From the NCBI RefSeq assembly GCF_000787575.1, contig NW_012236521.1:124001-188000 (forward strand): a DNA stretch of 64,000 nucleotides. Direction: 5' to 3'. Source of the stretch: Acytostelium subglobosum LB1. Lineage: Eukaryota > Evosea > Eumycetozoa > Acytosteliales > Acytosteliaceae. A model generated the notes under the pieces. It did no database searches, had not been told where the DNA came from, and worked only from the letters and a program-made list of their open reading frames with translations. Below are positions 25,192-36,724 of the stretch, piece by piece (position 1 is the first letter of the stretch; every line of letters begins with the position of its first letter). Both the position numbers and the translations under genes were made by a program.

Positions 25192-26721
25192 TTAGAGCTC
25201 CGGTGAACCTGGCATGTTGAACTGCTTGGAGAATGCGGCAACCTCTTGACGAAGTGCCTTCAGCTCACTGTTGTCCTGGATGGCCTTTTGGAAGTCTGGC
25301 ATCTTCTTGCCAACCTTGGCCTGGATGGCGATTGAAATCTGAACGACACGATCGAGGAAGTCGACAATCTGGATAAAGTCCTGCTCCTTGAGACCGCGCG
25401 AGGTCAGTGCTGGTGCGCCCAGACGCACGCCACCTGGTGCAATGGCATTGGTGTCGCCATACACTGCGTTCTTGTTGACGGTGATGTGTGCTTCGTCGCA
25501 AGCCTTCTCAATCTTGCTGCCTGTGATGCCCTGTGGACGCAGGTCCCAGAGCACGAGATGGTTGTCAGTGCCGCCAGTGACCAGTGAGTAGCCGCGCGAC
25601 TTGAGCGCCTCGCCCATGGCCGCAGAGTTCTTTCTGACCTGCTTGATGTACTCGTGGAAGTCTGGTGTGGCAGCCTCCTTGAGCGCCACGGCAATGCCGG
25701 CGATGGTGTTCTCGTGTGGGCCACCCTGGCACGAGGGGAACACGGCAAAGTTGATGCGGTTCTCCAGGTCGTCGTCGATGAGGTTGCCCTTGGCGTCCTT
25801 CTTCTTGCTCTTGCGGAAGAAGATTAGGCCAGCACGTGGGCCGCGCAGGGTCTTGTGAGTGGTGGTGGTAACGACGTCGCAGTACTGGAATGGTGAGATG
25901 GCTTGCTTGCCTGCGACCAGGCCACTGATGTGCGACATGTCACACAGGAGGAAGGCGCCGTGCTTGTCGGCGATCTTGCGCATTCTCTCGTAGTCCCACT
26001 CGCGTGGGTAGGCGCTGGCGCCTGCGATGATCAGCTTGGGACGGAACAGTCCGGCTGTGTACTCCATGCGATCGTAGTCGATGTAGCCAGTCTCGTTGAC
26101 CTGGTAGGGCATCGACTCAAAGAAGATCGAGGTGGCGCTGATCTTCTTTTTGTCGGTCTGGTAGCCGTGTGTCAGATGGCCTCCAGACGGCAGGTCAAGA
26201 CCCATGATGCGATCGTGTGGCTTGAGCAAACCGGTGTAGGCGGCAAAGTTGGCCGTCGAGCCAGAGTAGGGCTGCACGTTGACGCCCCATTCGGCGGGGT
26301 CCAGACCAAAGGTCTCGAGTGCACGCTTGATTGTTGTGTTCTCCAGCACGTCGACCACTTCGTTACCACCGTAGTATCTTGCGCCTGGCAAGCCCTCTGC
26401 ATACTTGTTTGTGAAACAGCTTCCTAACGCGTCCATCACAGCGCGTGAAGTAAAGTTCTCTGAAGCAATCAACTCCAAACCATTGAACTGACGGTCCTTC
26501 TCCTTTCTAATCAAGTCGAATATCTCTGGATCAGCTGTTTGAATTGGTGTGTTACCCTATGTATACGTTTGATTGTTAGTGTGTGTTGTGGGATGGGATG
26601 ATCCCTTGGGCCTTGGACCCTTTGGATCACTCTAGACCCTTTGGACCCTTACAGCGAATGTTGAGTATGACCTGGCAACGTTGACCTTGGTCAACATGTT
26701 TCTTGACAACCTAGATAACAT
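25192..26721 (-). CDS. shmt2: Serine hydroxymethyltransferase, mitochondrial form
   Basis: Exons 26721-26653 and 26556-25192 on the minus strand, joined in phase 0, give 477 residues. The second exon carries the whole enzyme: [12 protein letters not shown], the active-site region [33 protein letters not shown], and the PLP lysine in [20 protein letters not shown] converts serine and tetrahydrofolate to glycine and 5,10-methylene-tetrahydrofolate. The small first exon encodes MLSRLSRN...ARSYSTF, rich in Arg/Ser/Leu and without acids, which is a typical mitochondrial presequence. I therefore call the mitochondrial isoform. The symbol refers to the animal naming; dictyostelids usually number their own copies. 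Confidence 0.95.
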
Positions 26722-27026
26722 TGTTGATTGATTGATTGATTATATATATATATATATGTGTGTGTGTGTTGAGATATAACAATGAATGTAAGAATGAATG
26801 ATCAATCATGAATGATGTGATGTCACACTAAACAATAAGGACCCGATCAGGGGACCTCTAAACGTTCAAAAACCAGCAAATATCCCAAAATTGAAAAAAC
26901 GACATGTTTTTCGATGATGGAATGGCATCGTGGGCGTTTACTTTTGGCGTTGGGCCATCCATTTTGGAACTATCACAAGGTTCATGGACCATCAAAAGGC
27001 CTCAATCAATCATTCAATCAATCTAG
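26722..27026. other. Short intergenic spacer
   Basis: About 300 bases upstream of the SHMT start, with TA and GT dinucleotide runs (26740-26770); no gene seen. It should hold the SHMT promoter. Confidence 0.5.
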
Positions 27027-28556
27027 TTATTCATTGTCCTCATCAGATGTTGAGATGATGGTTGTGATTGAGCCACCTTTGGGCCAGTCTGGAATGTGGA
27101 GCATGGCCTTGCTGTTGCCAAGTGATCGTACTTTGAACAGGCATTCAAAGTGCTCGTAGGTGGTGGACCATTGAAGTGCGAATCGGTATGATGATGCATT
27201 GGGATATGCCCTCAGCAATAGTTTGGTACGTGCATAGCATTGCGCCAATTGATCAGAGGCGACGATGGCTGACAGGCCAAAGTTGTACACGCCGCCAAAT
27301 GACAATTGATTGAATGGCACGTTGGAGTAGCCCCTGAACATCTCGCCAATGTTCTTTTCGCAGTGCACGTTGACAGGTCTGGCGGCAAACTGTTCCGCGT
27401 ACAATGTCTGCACCATGTGTTTGACGCCCAGGTGCGTGATGCTCTTGGGGAAGACAGCCGAGTTGATGTCCTGGTTGAAGTTCTCGCTCAGGCAGAGCCT
27501 GGTGAGGCTAGCGGGCAGGCCGCCCTCTACGAGTGGTTGATCAAACTCGTCGCCCAGCGACAAATCCGTGAGTCCCTCAGGCAACACGCCTGGCGGGATG
27601 GGTTGGTTGTAGTAGTCGCTCATGGCCAGACGCGTCAGGCCGGCGGGGAGCACACCCGGCTCGATGGGCCGACCAAACATCGACCTCAAGTCGAGCTCGG
27701 TGAGCGTGTTTGGCAACGAGCCGACTTTGAGCGGGTCGTTAAAGTGCTTGTTGACTACAAATCGTGTGAGTGATGGACATTGCGCCATGGTCGCTATGAA
27801 GTTGAAGTATGTGCAGTTGAGCTCGAGCGACTTGAGTGACGAGGGGATGATCGGCGCCTTTGTGTGTCCCTTGCCCAGTCGCAGCCAGGTGAGTGACGGC
27901 GAGAGGTGTCCCGGCGCGATCTCATGGTCGTACGTGAGCGGCAGCTCAAGTCGCGTGAGTGCGGGCAGCGTCGACACTGCATCCAACGATTGATTGAAGT
28001 GAGCATCGATCAAGAGCTCCGTGAGCGTCGGGGGCAGCGCGTCGTGTACAAGCCTCTCGTGGAACTTGCGTAATCTGAGTGATACGAGTTGAGATGGGAT
28101 GATTCCAGGCTCCAACGACAGGTTGTAGCCTCCCATGTCAAGATGTTTGAGTGACTCGGGCAGCGCGCCAGGCAGCAGCGACTTCTTGAACAGCGAACCA
28201 AGCTTTAGTCGAGTGATTGATTTAGGTAGCGCATTGGGCTCGATCGCCACGTCGTACATTGGACCACATGTCAATGATTTGATTGAACGTGGTAGAGTGT
28301 TTCGTTTGATCGGATGTAGATAACCGAATCCTAATGTTAGATGAGTGATCATAACATTCTTTGGCAATGAGTTTGATCGTAATATTTTATCATTATGACC
28401 CCAGGTATAATACCATGTATATTTAATTATCTTGTTATATAAAGTATATAAACGTTTACAAGTCAATCTCAGACTTTGTAAATCAAGATACTCATCATTA
28501 TCCTCCTTCAACTGATTATATATATTTATAATTATAAGATCACTAAATATTTCCAT
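27027..28556 (-). CDS. FNIP-repeat protein with F-box-like N-terminus
   Basis: Single exon of 509 residues from the ATG at 28556. An upstream in-frame ATG at 28619 would add 21 residues of Ile-rich text that looks like untranslated leader. The N-terminal 45 residues (DLIIINIYNQL, LQSLRLTCKRLYTLYNK) look like an F-box. Then come about 14 repeats of roughly 22 residues on the pattern LPxSLTxLxLGxxFNQPLxPG, the FNIP/IP22 repeat typical of dictyostelids, which builds a leucine-rich-repeat-like solenoid. The likely role is substrate recognition in a cullin-type ubiquitin ligase, inferred from the F-box plus solenoid layout. It is divergently paired with importin beta. Confidence 0.9.
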   Translation of the reverse strand: MEIFSDLIIINIYNQLKEDNDEYLDLQSLRLTCKRLYTLYNKIIKYTWYYTWGHNDKILRSNSLPKNVMITHLTLGFGYLHPIKRNTLPRSIKSLTCGPMYDVAIEPNALPKSITRLKLGSLFKKSLLPGALPESLKHLDMGGYNLSLEPGIIPSQLVSLRLRKFHERLVHDALPPTLTELLIDAHFNQSLDAVSTLPALTRLELPLTYDHEIAPGHLSPSLTWLRLGKGHTKAPIIPSSLKSLELNCTYFNFIATMAQCPSLTRFVVNKHFNDPLKVGSLPNTLTELDLRSMFGRPIEPGVLPAGLTRLAMSDYYNQPIPPGVLPEGLTDLSLGDEFDQPLVEGGLPASLTRLCLSENFNQDINSAVFPKSITHLGVKHMVQTLYAEQFAARPVNVHCEKNIGEMFRGYSNVPFNQLSFGGVYNFGLSAIVASDQLAQCYARTKLLLRAYPNASSYRFALQWSTTYEHFECLFKVRSLGNSKAMLHIPDWPKGGSITTIISTSDEDNE

Positions 28557-29294
28557 TATTCTTATTATTATTATTATTATTCGTTTGTTGATGAATGAAT
28601 AATTTGTCTTAACCATCAAACATCAAACAAATGAAAGCGAAAGAAGATTCCATGTTTTATCCAAATTTAGATCTGATCGGTCGTTTGGTTTAAGATATAT
28701 ATCAAGATATTTGATCATCATAGATTTTCTTACACACCCCATATTTCATTCAAACTCAAACTAAAAATCAAACTCATCAACAACCCAAAGAATTGAATAA
28801 ATAAATATTCATAGTATAATTGAATGAAGTTCAAATAAATAACAGTTTGGGCGCTCAAAACAAAACTTTTAAATGAATTGAAATTCAATTTTTATTTATC
28901 AAATTTTTGACAATTTGTGATAGAGTAGATGAGTGCTTCCCTCCCTTTTCACCTCAACAACAATAATCAACAAACACACGAGAGACTTCACTTCATCCAA
29001 CAACAACACGCAAGTGCCAGCATCTCATTCACAAACAACAACACTTCACCTCTGTCCAAAGGTTGATAATACACTTTACTTTACTTACTACTACTACTTA
29101 TACTCTTACACACATACACACTTATACACACACACGTATACATACACACACACACATATATATATATTTATAAACATATATATATATATAAAAAGAGTTA
29201 GGAAGGAGAATAGAGATATATAGCAAACTATAGCCTGCACTCTGTACATTTCTAATACATTATAACATTAAACAATATACTCAACTTCAAGAAG
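28557..29294. promoter_or_regulatory. Bidirectional intergenic region, FNIP gene / importin beta
   Basis: About 740 bases, strongly AT-rich, lying between divergently transcribed genes; both promoters must lie here. It contains TA and CA runs (29100-29200). A frame at 28933-29223 is low-complexity His/Thr/Tyr text and is not supported as a gene. Confidence 0.45.
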
Positions 29295-32200
29295 ATGGAC
29301 TTAAATACCTTGTTGACAAACGCAAATGAAGGAGGTAAGTGATTGATTCAATGATTCAATGATTCAATGTTGGTTGATTGATTGATTGATTGAATGAATG
29401 AGCAACATCAATGACAAGCATAACTTACAATCAACACAAATGACTTACATAACATAACTTACATTCAACTTAACTTCATCATCATCTCACAAACAAACGA
29501 ACAAACAAACTTAACAAACACGAACACAAACAGACATAAACATTCGTCAGCCTGCAGAGCAGCAGATTCTTGCCGCCTCACAGCAGGACTTCGTAGGTGT
29601 CATTCAATCATTCACTCATTCATTCAATCGTTGTGCTTGTGATTACTAACATATCTAATCTAATCCAATACAATCTCATAACAGCCTGGCTTCTTGAATG
29701 CTCTATCTTTGGAGCTGCGAAACAATGATAGATCTTCAAAAGTTCGTCAAATGGCTGGTATCCTTATGAAGAATTCCATTTGTTCAAATGTATGTATCAA
29801 TCAATCAGCAACACTGGCATGTCAGACAAGACACGTGTTTACTAACGATATATCAATCAATAAAATCAATCGTCCAGAACCCAACTACCAATGACTTGTA
29901 CGCTAAGCAATGGTTGGCCCTTCCAGAAAACGCAAAGAATGAGATCAAGAACAATGTAAGGATCAGTCGATTGATTGAATGATTGAAACAAGCAAACTAA
30001 CTCATTAATTGAACAAACTAGTTGTTGAACACATTGCCATCTCCAAACTTTGAGGCTCGTCACACCGCTGCCCAAGTCGTCTCTAAGATCGCCCTCGTCG
30101 AGCTGCCCCAAGGCCAGTGGGGTACCCTCATTCCAATGCTCCTGGAGAACATCCAGCAGACCAATGAGCAGCTCAAACAGACCACCTTGCAGACAATCGG
30201 TTACATTTGCGTTGAGATTGTAAGTTGATCAACTCACTCCTAATCAATCAATCAATCAATCATACTAACATGGACATCCCGTCCAAATATAGAAACCAAG
30301 CGTGATGGCAGCATTCTCAGATAGAATATTGACGTTGATCGTTCACGGCATGAGAGATCCAAACCCTGATGTCAAGTTGGCCGCCTCCAATGCCATGTGC
30401 AACGCGTTAGAGTTTGTCCGTAACAACTTTGACAAGAAGCCAGAGAGAGACCACATCATGCGTGTCATCTTTGAGACCTGTATGATCACAGAGAATGCCA
30501 ACGTCAGGAAGTCTGGTTACGAGAACCTCGTCAAGATCGTCACACTCTACTACGACTACATCATGGAGTACATGGGTGATATCTTTGAGGTATGTATCAT
30601 CATCTTCTAGATTGACAAGTATCAAGCATGACTAACAAACAAACGAATGATTGAATGAATATAGTTGACGACCAAGGCAATTGAGAGTGACCCAGATGAG
30701 GGAGTGGTGCTACAGGCCATCGAGTTTTGGACTTCGTTGTCTGAGGAGGAGATCAACCTACAGGATGAGGACAGATCAAAGGATGTTATGATGAAGGCCT
30801 TGCAGATCTTTGTGCCAAAGATCTTGAACACTTTGACCAGACAGGACGAGCACAACACCGACACTTGGAACGTGTGCATGGCCGGATCCACATGTCTCAC
30901 CTACATTGCCCACAATGTCGGCGACCAGGTCCTCCCATTCGTGATCCCATACGTCAAGCAACACGTGCTCTCCACCGAGTGGCGCTTCCGTGAGGCCTCG
31001 TTGGTCGCCCTTGGCTCCGTCCTTGAGGGACCAACCGACTTCCACACCTTCCTCCAGGAGGTCGTCCCCGTCATCCTGCAGCACCTGAAAGACCAGAACG
31101 AGATGGTCAAGGACACTGCTTGCTGGACCCTGGGCCGCATCTGTGACCACCAGATCGAGTCTGTCAGCGACCTGCTGCAGCCAATCCTTGGCAGCTTGCT
31201 CGAGGCCACCAAGGACCCACAGGCAAAGGTTGCCGCCAAGGCATGCTGGGGTATTCACAACGTCTGCCAAGCCTTTGAGTACGGACCAGTGGGCTCAGTC
31301 TCCACACTGGGTCAGATCTTCCCAGTGCTCGCACAGAACCTGTACTTGGCCGCACTTCGTAAGGATGCCGACGAGGAGTCCCTTCGTGTCAATGCCTACG
31401 AGGCCTTGAACTCGCTGATCTCCTTCTCCATGGCTGAGGACAACCTGATCCTTGAGGTCTTGAAGTTCATCCTCAACGACTTTGAGAAGTCATTTGGAAT
31501 GGAGGTATGTATAATCAAGTCACAACCCCAATCAATCAATCAATCAGAGTACTAACATCACTCACATTCATTAATTCATTCAAGGTGTTGAACAAGGACG
31601 ATGTTGAGAACAAGAATCAGATCCAATCTTTGTTATGTAGCACTGTACACACAATCGCCTCGACTGTAAAGGAGAAGATCAGACCCGACACCGAGAGGGC
31701 TCTCTATTTATTGTTTAATGTATTCAAGACCCAAAACCACATCATCTACGAAGAGGCCCTCATGGCCATCGGCTCGATCATCCAAGCGATTGAGGGCGAC
31801 TTCAAGCCATTCATGGACAGCTTCATGCCCATCCTCACCGTCAACCTCAGAAACGTCGAGATGGGTGCCGTCACCAACATCTCCATCGGTATCGTCTCGG
31901 ATATTGCCCGTTCCCTCGGCAAGGAATTCGTTCCATACGCACCCGCCATCATCCCCCTGATCATCCAGGATCTGACCGACACCCGTGTGTCATCGGACGC
32001 CAAGCCCAACGCCTTCTCCTGCATTGGAGATATTGCCCTCGCCATCGGCTCCGACATCTACCAGTTCCTGCCCGTCATCACACCAATCCTCGAGTCGGCC
32101 GCACAGGTCCAGGACCTCGAGGACAAGGACTATCTGAACTCGCTCAGAGACGCCATCTTCCAGGCATACAGTGGTATCATCCACGGTCTCAAGTCTGGCA

Positions 32201-32457
32201 ACATGGGCGACCAGTTTGCCCAGTACATCAGCCCCGTGTTTAACTTTATCCAGTTGGTGTACAACGAGCGCGAGTACGGTTCACTCGAGGTGTTGAACGG
32301 CGCCATCGGTATGCTGGGCGATCTGGCTACCATCCTCGGCGAGCAGATCAAGATGGGACTGCGCACACCAATGGTCAGACAGCTGCTGGACTATGGACTG
32401 ACGCAGGACACCACCAAGGAGGTTGCCCAGTGGGCTGACGAGGCCATCTTCAAATAA
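29295..32457 (+). CDS. kpnB1: Importin subunit beta-1 (karyopherin beta-1)
   Basis: Eight exons: 29295-29334, 29534-29592, 29685-29789, 29878-29955, 30022-30219, 30293-30589, 30665-31504 and 31585-32457, giving 829 residues. All later junctions are phase 0. Exon 2 ends before GTAGGT so that QQDF joins PGFLNALSLELRNN. The protein is a chain of HEAT repeats with importin-beta landmarks: LLEN...IGYICVEI, AWDEL-region equivalents, NVCMAGSTCLTYIAHNVGD, DTACWTLGRICDH and KVAAKACWGIHNVCQAFE. It binds importin alpha and nucleoporins and carries cargo through the nuclear pore under Ran control. Its length is slightly short of the animal protein (about 876). Codon use is strongly C-ending, as expected for a highly expressed gene. 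Confidence 0.95.
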
Positions 32458-32804
32458 TCAGACGAGCCGGCCGTCCTCCTACATTGCAAATGTTTGATTG
32501 GCTGAGGCTGGGCAGTGAGAGACACCTACCAGCCAGCAGCCAAGCCCCTTCAAACAGAATTATAAGATAGTTACAACAACACGATCACATCACATGCACC
32601 ACTACACATCCATCATCACCATCATCCACGAGCACACACATCAATCCACAGCCAAGCCATACACAACAATATCGACATCAACTGTGTCAAGACCCCGACA
32701 CTCTATTCCATTCGTCTATTATTACCTAACAAATAATAATAATCCCTTTCCTCCTTTCATATATACACTCAAACAATCAATCAATTAGTCTTGTTTATTA
32801 CTTA
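32458..32804. other. Convergent 3' spacer
   Basis: About 350 bases between the stops of importin beta and an FNIP gene; repeats of ACACATC/CATCATC and no supported gene. Confidence 0.5.
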
Positions 32805-34712
32805 TTACATTGGGTATTCTTTTGTGTTGAATATACTTGATGTCTTGCAAATGTATCCTTGTAGGATTTCGTCCAGCACTAGGGAGTGAAGCTGGTCCAA
32901 GATCCTGATGTGTATGTCTATGCTACCTTGGAGCAGTGTGTAGGTATGGATGTTGGGATGGTAGGGGAGGAATGGCATTGATGCAGATCCCACCTGTGAT
33001 GTAGTATACTCTGATGGGATGTGTAGTCTTAGGCGCATGAGACATTCAGTTAGGAATGGCTGCAGTTTACATGGTTCACCAATACTCTGTGCATTGATGG
33101 TAAGATCACTTAGTGATTGGGGTATGGAGCCTGGCAATAATTGTTGATCATATGCTTGACAGAATGATAGAGTGGAGAGTGATCGTGGTAGCATTCCAGG
33201 TTTGAAAGGTTGATTGTACTTCTTTCCAAAGTTGAGAATGGTTATTGAGTCGGGTAGGACACCTTCATCCAATTGTTGATTGAAAGATGCACCAAAGGTC
33301 ATACTGGTAAGGGTCGTGGGTAGTGATCCATGAACAAACTTGATGTCGAACCAATGTCCAAAACTTAATTCAGAGAGGCCAGAAGGTAACACACCAGGAT
33401 CCAGAGGTTTGTTGAACATGTATCCAAAGTCTAGACAAGTGATCGAATGAGGCAAGACACCTTTGACGATTGGTTGGTTGAATGATTGAGACATCTTCAC
33501 TTTGGTTACTGATGAGGGTAGGCAACCTGGTGCCAGGGGTTGGTCGAAGGATGGTCCAAAGAATATCGACAAAAGTTTGTCGGGTAGCTGTCCAGGGATG
33601 ATTGGATGATTGACAGCAGACAGAACAAGATCAGTAAGAGATGCTGGCAATGTTCCATGAGGAAAGGGATGATTGTAGTTTCCGTAGAGCCTCAATGTTT
33701 GAAATGAGTATGGAAGAGAACCTGGAATGAAGGCTTGATTAAAGGCTGGGCCAACAGTAAGCTCTTGTAGCGAGTTTGGGAGTGAACATCCAGGGATGAA
33801 TTGTTTGTCGTAGAGTCCCATTATCCTCAACCTGAGGAGACTTGATGGAAGTGCACCTGCTTCAAACAACTGATTGTATGAGTTTCCGAGAGAGAAGACT
33901 GTGATAGAGCTTGGAAGATCCCCGGGTTTGATGATATGATTGAACTGTGAGCCCATTATCAACCAGTTCAGTCCATGAGGGATGACACCAGGAGATAGCG
34001 GATGATTGAACTTTCTTCCGAACCTCAAGTAATTGATGGTCACAGGTAGGGCGTCCTTGGAAAGTGGTTGGTTGAAGTTCTCTCCAAGCGAGAGCACAGT
34101 AAGAGAAGGCGGCAAGACAAGAGATGAAGAAGAGGAAGAGGATGGTGCAGAGAGAGGTTGATTAAAGTTGTCTCCAAAGCCGAGTGTTTGAAGTGATTGA
34201 GGTAGCCAGTCTGTAGTGATCTCTTGATCATACTCTGATGATCCAAAATGACATGATATGAGGGTTGAAGGCAATGAGCCAATGTCTAATGGTTGGTTGA
34301 AATGGTATCCAAAGGAGACATCAGTGAGTCCTGGAGGAAGGGAGCCTTGGGGCAAGGTCTGGTTGAAGGAATTGCCAAAGTTGATCACAGTGACCGATGT
34401 TGGGATCAGTCCAATCGGTATCTGTTCATTAAAGTCATTAGAGAATGTTATTGATTGACTGATCATATTGTTATTGTTGTTGTTGTTGCTCATTGCGATG
34501 ATATCTGATAGACTGTTTGTTGTTGCAATAGACTGAGCTGCTTTCAAGATGGGGATCACTGTACCCTTGAGTGATGGTGCCAAGTTGACAGTCATTAACT
34601 TTGATCGATTAGAGTATAAAGTCTTGCATGTCAAAGCAAAGCATATGACATCTACATTGTCACCAAGTTCTCTAAATATATGTTGTAGTATTAAATGAGA
34701 TAATGATTCCAT
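32805..34712 (-). CDS. FNIP-repeat protein
   Basis: Single exon. I choose the ATG at 34712 (MESLSHLILQHIFREL), giving 635 residues, because the extra 19 residues from 34769 are His/Asn-rich leader-like text. The N-terminus is F-box-like (HIFRELGDNVDVICFALTCKTLY). It is followed by about 18 FNIP repeats of 22 residues on the pattern LPxSLTxLxFGxxFNQPLxPGxLP; examples are LPPGLTDVSFGYHFNQPL and LPHSITCLDFGYMFNKPL. The solenoid is much more regular than in the FNIP gene at 27027-28556, and its codon use is more A/T-ending. The likely role is ligand or substrate recognition; the target is unknown. Confidence 0.92.
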   Translation of the reverse strand: MESLSHLILQHIFRELGDNVDVICFALTCKTLYSNRSKLMTVNLAPSLKGTVIPILKAAQSIATTNSLSDIIAMSNNNNNNNMISQSITFSNDFNEQIPIGLIPTSVTVINFGNSFNQTLPQGSLPPGLTDVSFGYHFNQPLDIGSLPSTLISCHFGSSEYDQEITTDWLPQSLQTLGFGDNFNQPLSAPSSSSSSSLVLPPSLTVLSLGENFNQPLSKDALPVTINYLRFGRKFNHPLSPGVIPHGLNWLIMGSQFNHIIKPGDLPSSITVFSLGNSYNQLFEAGALPSSLLRLRIMGLYDKQFIPGCSLPNSLQELTVGPAFNQAFIPGSLPYSFQTLRLYGNYNHPFPHGTLPASLTDLVLSAVNHPIIPGQLPDKLLSIFFGPSFDQPLAPGCLPSSVTKVKMSQSFNQPIVKGVLPHSITCLDFGYMFNKPLDPGVLPSGLSELSFGHWFDIKFVHGSLPTTLTSMTFGASFNQQLDEGVLPDSITILNFGKKYNQPFKPGMLPRSLSTLSFCQAYDQQLLPGSIPQSLSDLTINAQSIGEPCKLQPFLTECLMRLRLHIPSEYTTSQVGSASMPFLPYHPNIHTYTLLQGSIDIHIRILDQLHSLVLDEILQGYICKTSSIFNTKEYPM

Positions 34713-34837
34713 ATTTGAATGATTGATCAGGTGATTGATGGAGTTGTGATGAAGGAAGGGGGTTGACATCTGATCATCAGTCAGACATTCACAAAGTCTG
34801 GAAAGTTTTGTTTATTGATGATTGGAGTCGTTTCCAA

Positions 34838-36478
34838 TCAGACACGAATCAAACATCCACCATATCTTAAGCGATTTGTTGATAGATCATTGTCATTGAT
34901 TTGTGTCCAAGTGTCATCTTTGATTGAATGTCGGAAGTTCTTGGACTTGCCACCAATGACAAGGATACCATCTGTTGTAGGATCATACACCAGATTTCCA
35001 TCGACAGGACACTTTGATGCATATCTAGTTGTGCCCTTGTTGCTCATCGAATAGGTTTTGATAGAGTCGCGGTCCTTGTAGAAGATCCGGTCGAGGCCAT
35101 CGAAACAACTCATTATCGCACCAGTGATACTGCCTGGTAGACTGATTTCAATTGTCGTGATAAGATTCTCAACGTCGAAAGTAGCCATTGTCCGAGCCAT
35201 CGAATTACTCAGCGCTCCAACAACGTAGATCAAGTTGTTACGGAAGTATGTCAGTGGAGGTGGGTTGTTCTTGACGCTGTCCATATATCCAACCAACTTT
35301 ATCCTCTTTGTGGTGATATCGAAGCAATCCACTCGGTTAAATTTCCTCTGTTCAGTTGCGCCTCCAAGTAGGTAGATGTTGCGACTGCCATCGTAGCAGG
35401 CAGAGACGTATTTTTCTCCAGCGAAAGCCTTGATGTCGTAGTAGAATGCCCTCCTGTCACAGAAGGAGTACCTTGCGCACACTGTCTGTCCGTCCACCAA
35501 TCCAAACGAATAGATACTGCCACGAGAATAGACCAAAGTTGTGGGGGATGCCTCGATTGGTCTTGGGAATGTTTCTCTGATCGTCTTCCAATTCGGCGCA
35601 CCGAGGTTGTAATGACAGACTTGAGAGCTCTTTAGACAAACAAAGTGATTGTTCTTCCTCTGTGTGTCGCTGTCAAGCAGGACAAAGCATGACTCGATCT
35701 GCATCTTGATGTCCATGAACAGGGCAACATCAATATCGACACGACATGTTTCAAACAGAGACTCCTTGTGATACTGCGATTGACTGATGTGTTTGACGTG
35801 CCTCGTGATCAGCAACAACAGTTCATTGTCATTGAGCTTCGTGCGGTAAGAGTCATTGCCATTGAAATTGTCATAGACAACAATGTTGTCATTGGAGATC
35901 GTTGCTGATTGGTTGTAGATAAACTGTTCGATTGAGTGACACGAGGATATCGATGAGATGAGCGCTGATAGATGTTCTTTGCTCCCATTAATCTCGTCAT
36001 TGGCGGTGTATGCGGTCATGTTGCGTGTTGCATTTACAAACATGATCTCATCGGTGATCTCATTGATTGTCGATTGAATGTGTGACATCTGTGAATTGAT
36101 CGGTGTCTTGAGCTTATGCTCCTGAGCCATCAACAACTTGAATAGCTGTTCGAAATGATTACTGACATCCTTGTGCTCCCTCTCCAATGATTGATAGCTG
36201 ATTGCACATTGTTTGAGTGTTCGCCACAGATGCTCCAGCCTTGGTGTGAACCAGAGTGATTGATAGTCCTTCCTATCCAACTGATCCCTTATATTGTCGA
36301 TATGACTCATCTTGTGACTGTGATGTGCATCGATACACAGTGTACACATCAACAACTGGCAGTCTAAACATATTAACTTCTTCCTCTTGTGATGTATCTG
36401 ACAGTTTAAACTGTCATCACAGTAGGCATGTGCATTAGTGTCATCTTCAACAATTGTTACATAATTAATATTATTCAT
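34838..36478 (-). CDS. B-box zinc-finger / beta-propeller protein, copy 1
   Basis: Single exon, 546 residues. Near the N-terminus is a B-box with zinc ligands spaced as C...C..H...C..C...C..C..H...H (CQIHHKRKKLICLDCQLLMCTLCIDAHHSHK). A helical coiled region follows to about residue 180. The C-terminal half has six or so kelch-like blades: STTLVYSRGSIYSFGL, SRNIYLLGGATE, FRNNLIYVVGALSN, DPTTDGILVIGGKSKN. Proteins of this type are a large dictyostelid family of unknown cellular role, probably interaction scaffolds. It is a tandem duplicate of the gene to its right, with nearly equal length and shared text throughout. Confidence 0.9.
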   Translation of the reverse strand: MNNINYVTIVEDDTNAHAYCDDSLNCQIHHKRKKLICLDCQLLMCTLCIDAHHSHKMSHIDNIRDQLDRKDYQSLWFTPRLEHLWRTLKQCAISYQSLEREHKDVSNHFEQLFKLLMAQEHKLKTPINSQMSHIQSTINEITDEIMFVNATRNMTAYTANDEINGSKEHLSALISSISSCHSIEQFIYNQSATISNDNIVVYDNFNGNDSYRTKLNDNELLLLITRHVKHISQSQYHKESLFETCRVDIDVALFMDIKMQIESCFVLLDSDTQRKNNHFVCLKSSQVCHYNLGAPNWKTIRETFPRPIEASPTTLVYSRGSIYSFGLVDGQTVCARYSFCDRRAFYYDIKAFAGEKYVSACYDGSRNIYLLGGATEQRKFNRVDCFDITTKRIKLVGYMDSVKNNPPPLTYFRNNLIYVVGALSNSMARTMATFDVENLITTIEISLPGSITGAIMSCFDGLDRIFYKDRDSIKTYSMSNKGTTRYASKCPVDGNLVYDPTTDGILVIGGKSKNFRHSIKDDTWTQINDNDLSTNRLRYGGCLIRV

Positions 36479-36724
36479 TCTCTCTCTCTATCTTTCTCTC
36501 TTTATTATCTCATATATGTAATGAATGAATGAATGAATGAACAATGAATGGTGTGAATGAACAAACAATGTTGTAAATCGATTTGGGGGTTCCAAACAAA
36601 TAATGCCCGATTTGGTCATCATTCGTTCAAGTATATATTTATTACAGGTATTCGTGGCCATCATTGATTATCATTATACATGTCGACCGGTCGATATTGT
36701 ACCTTTGCGGCAACCAAACAAGGA

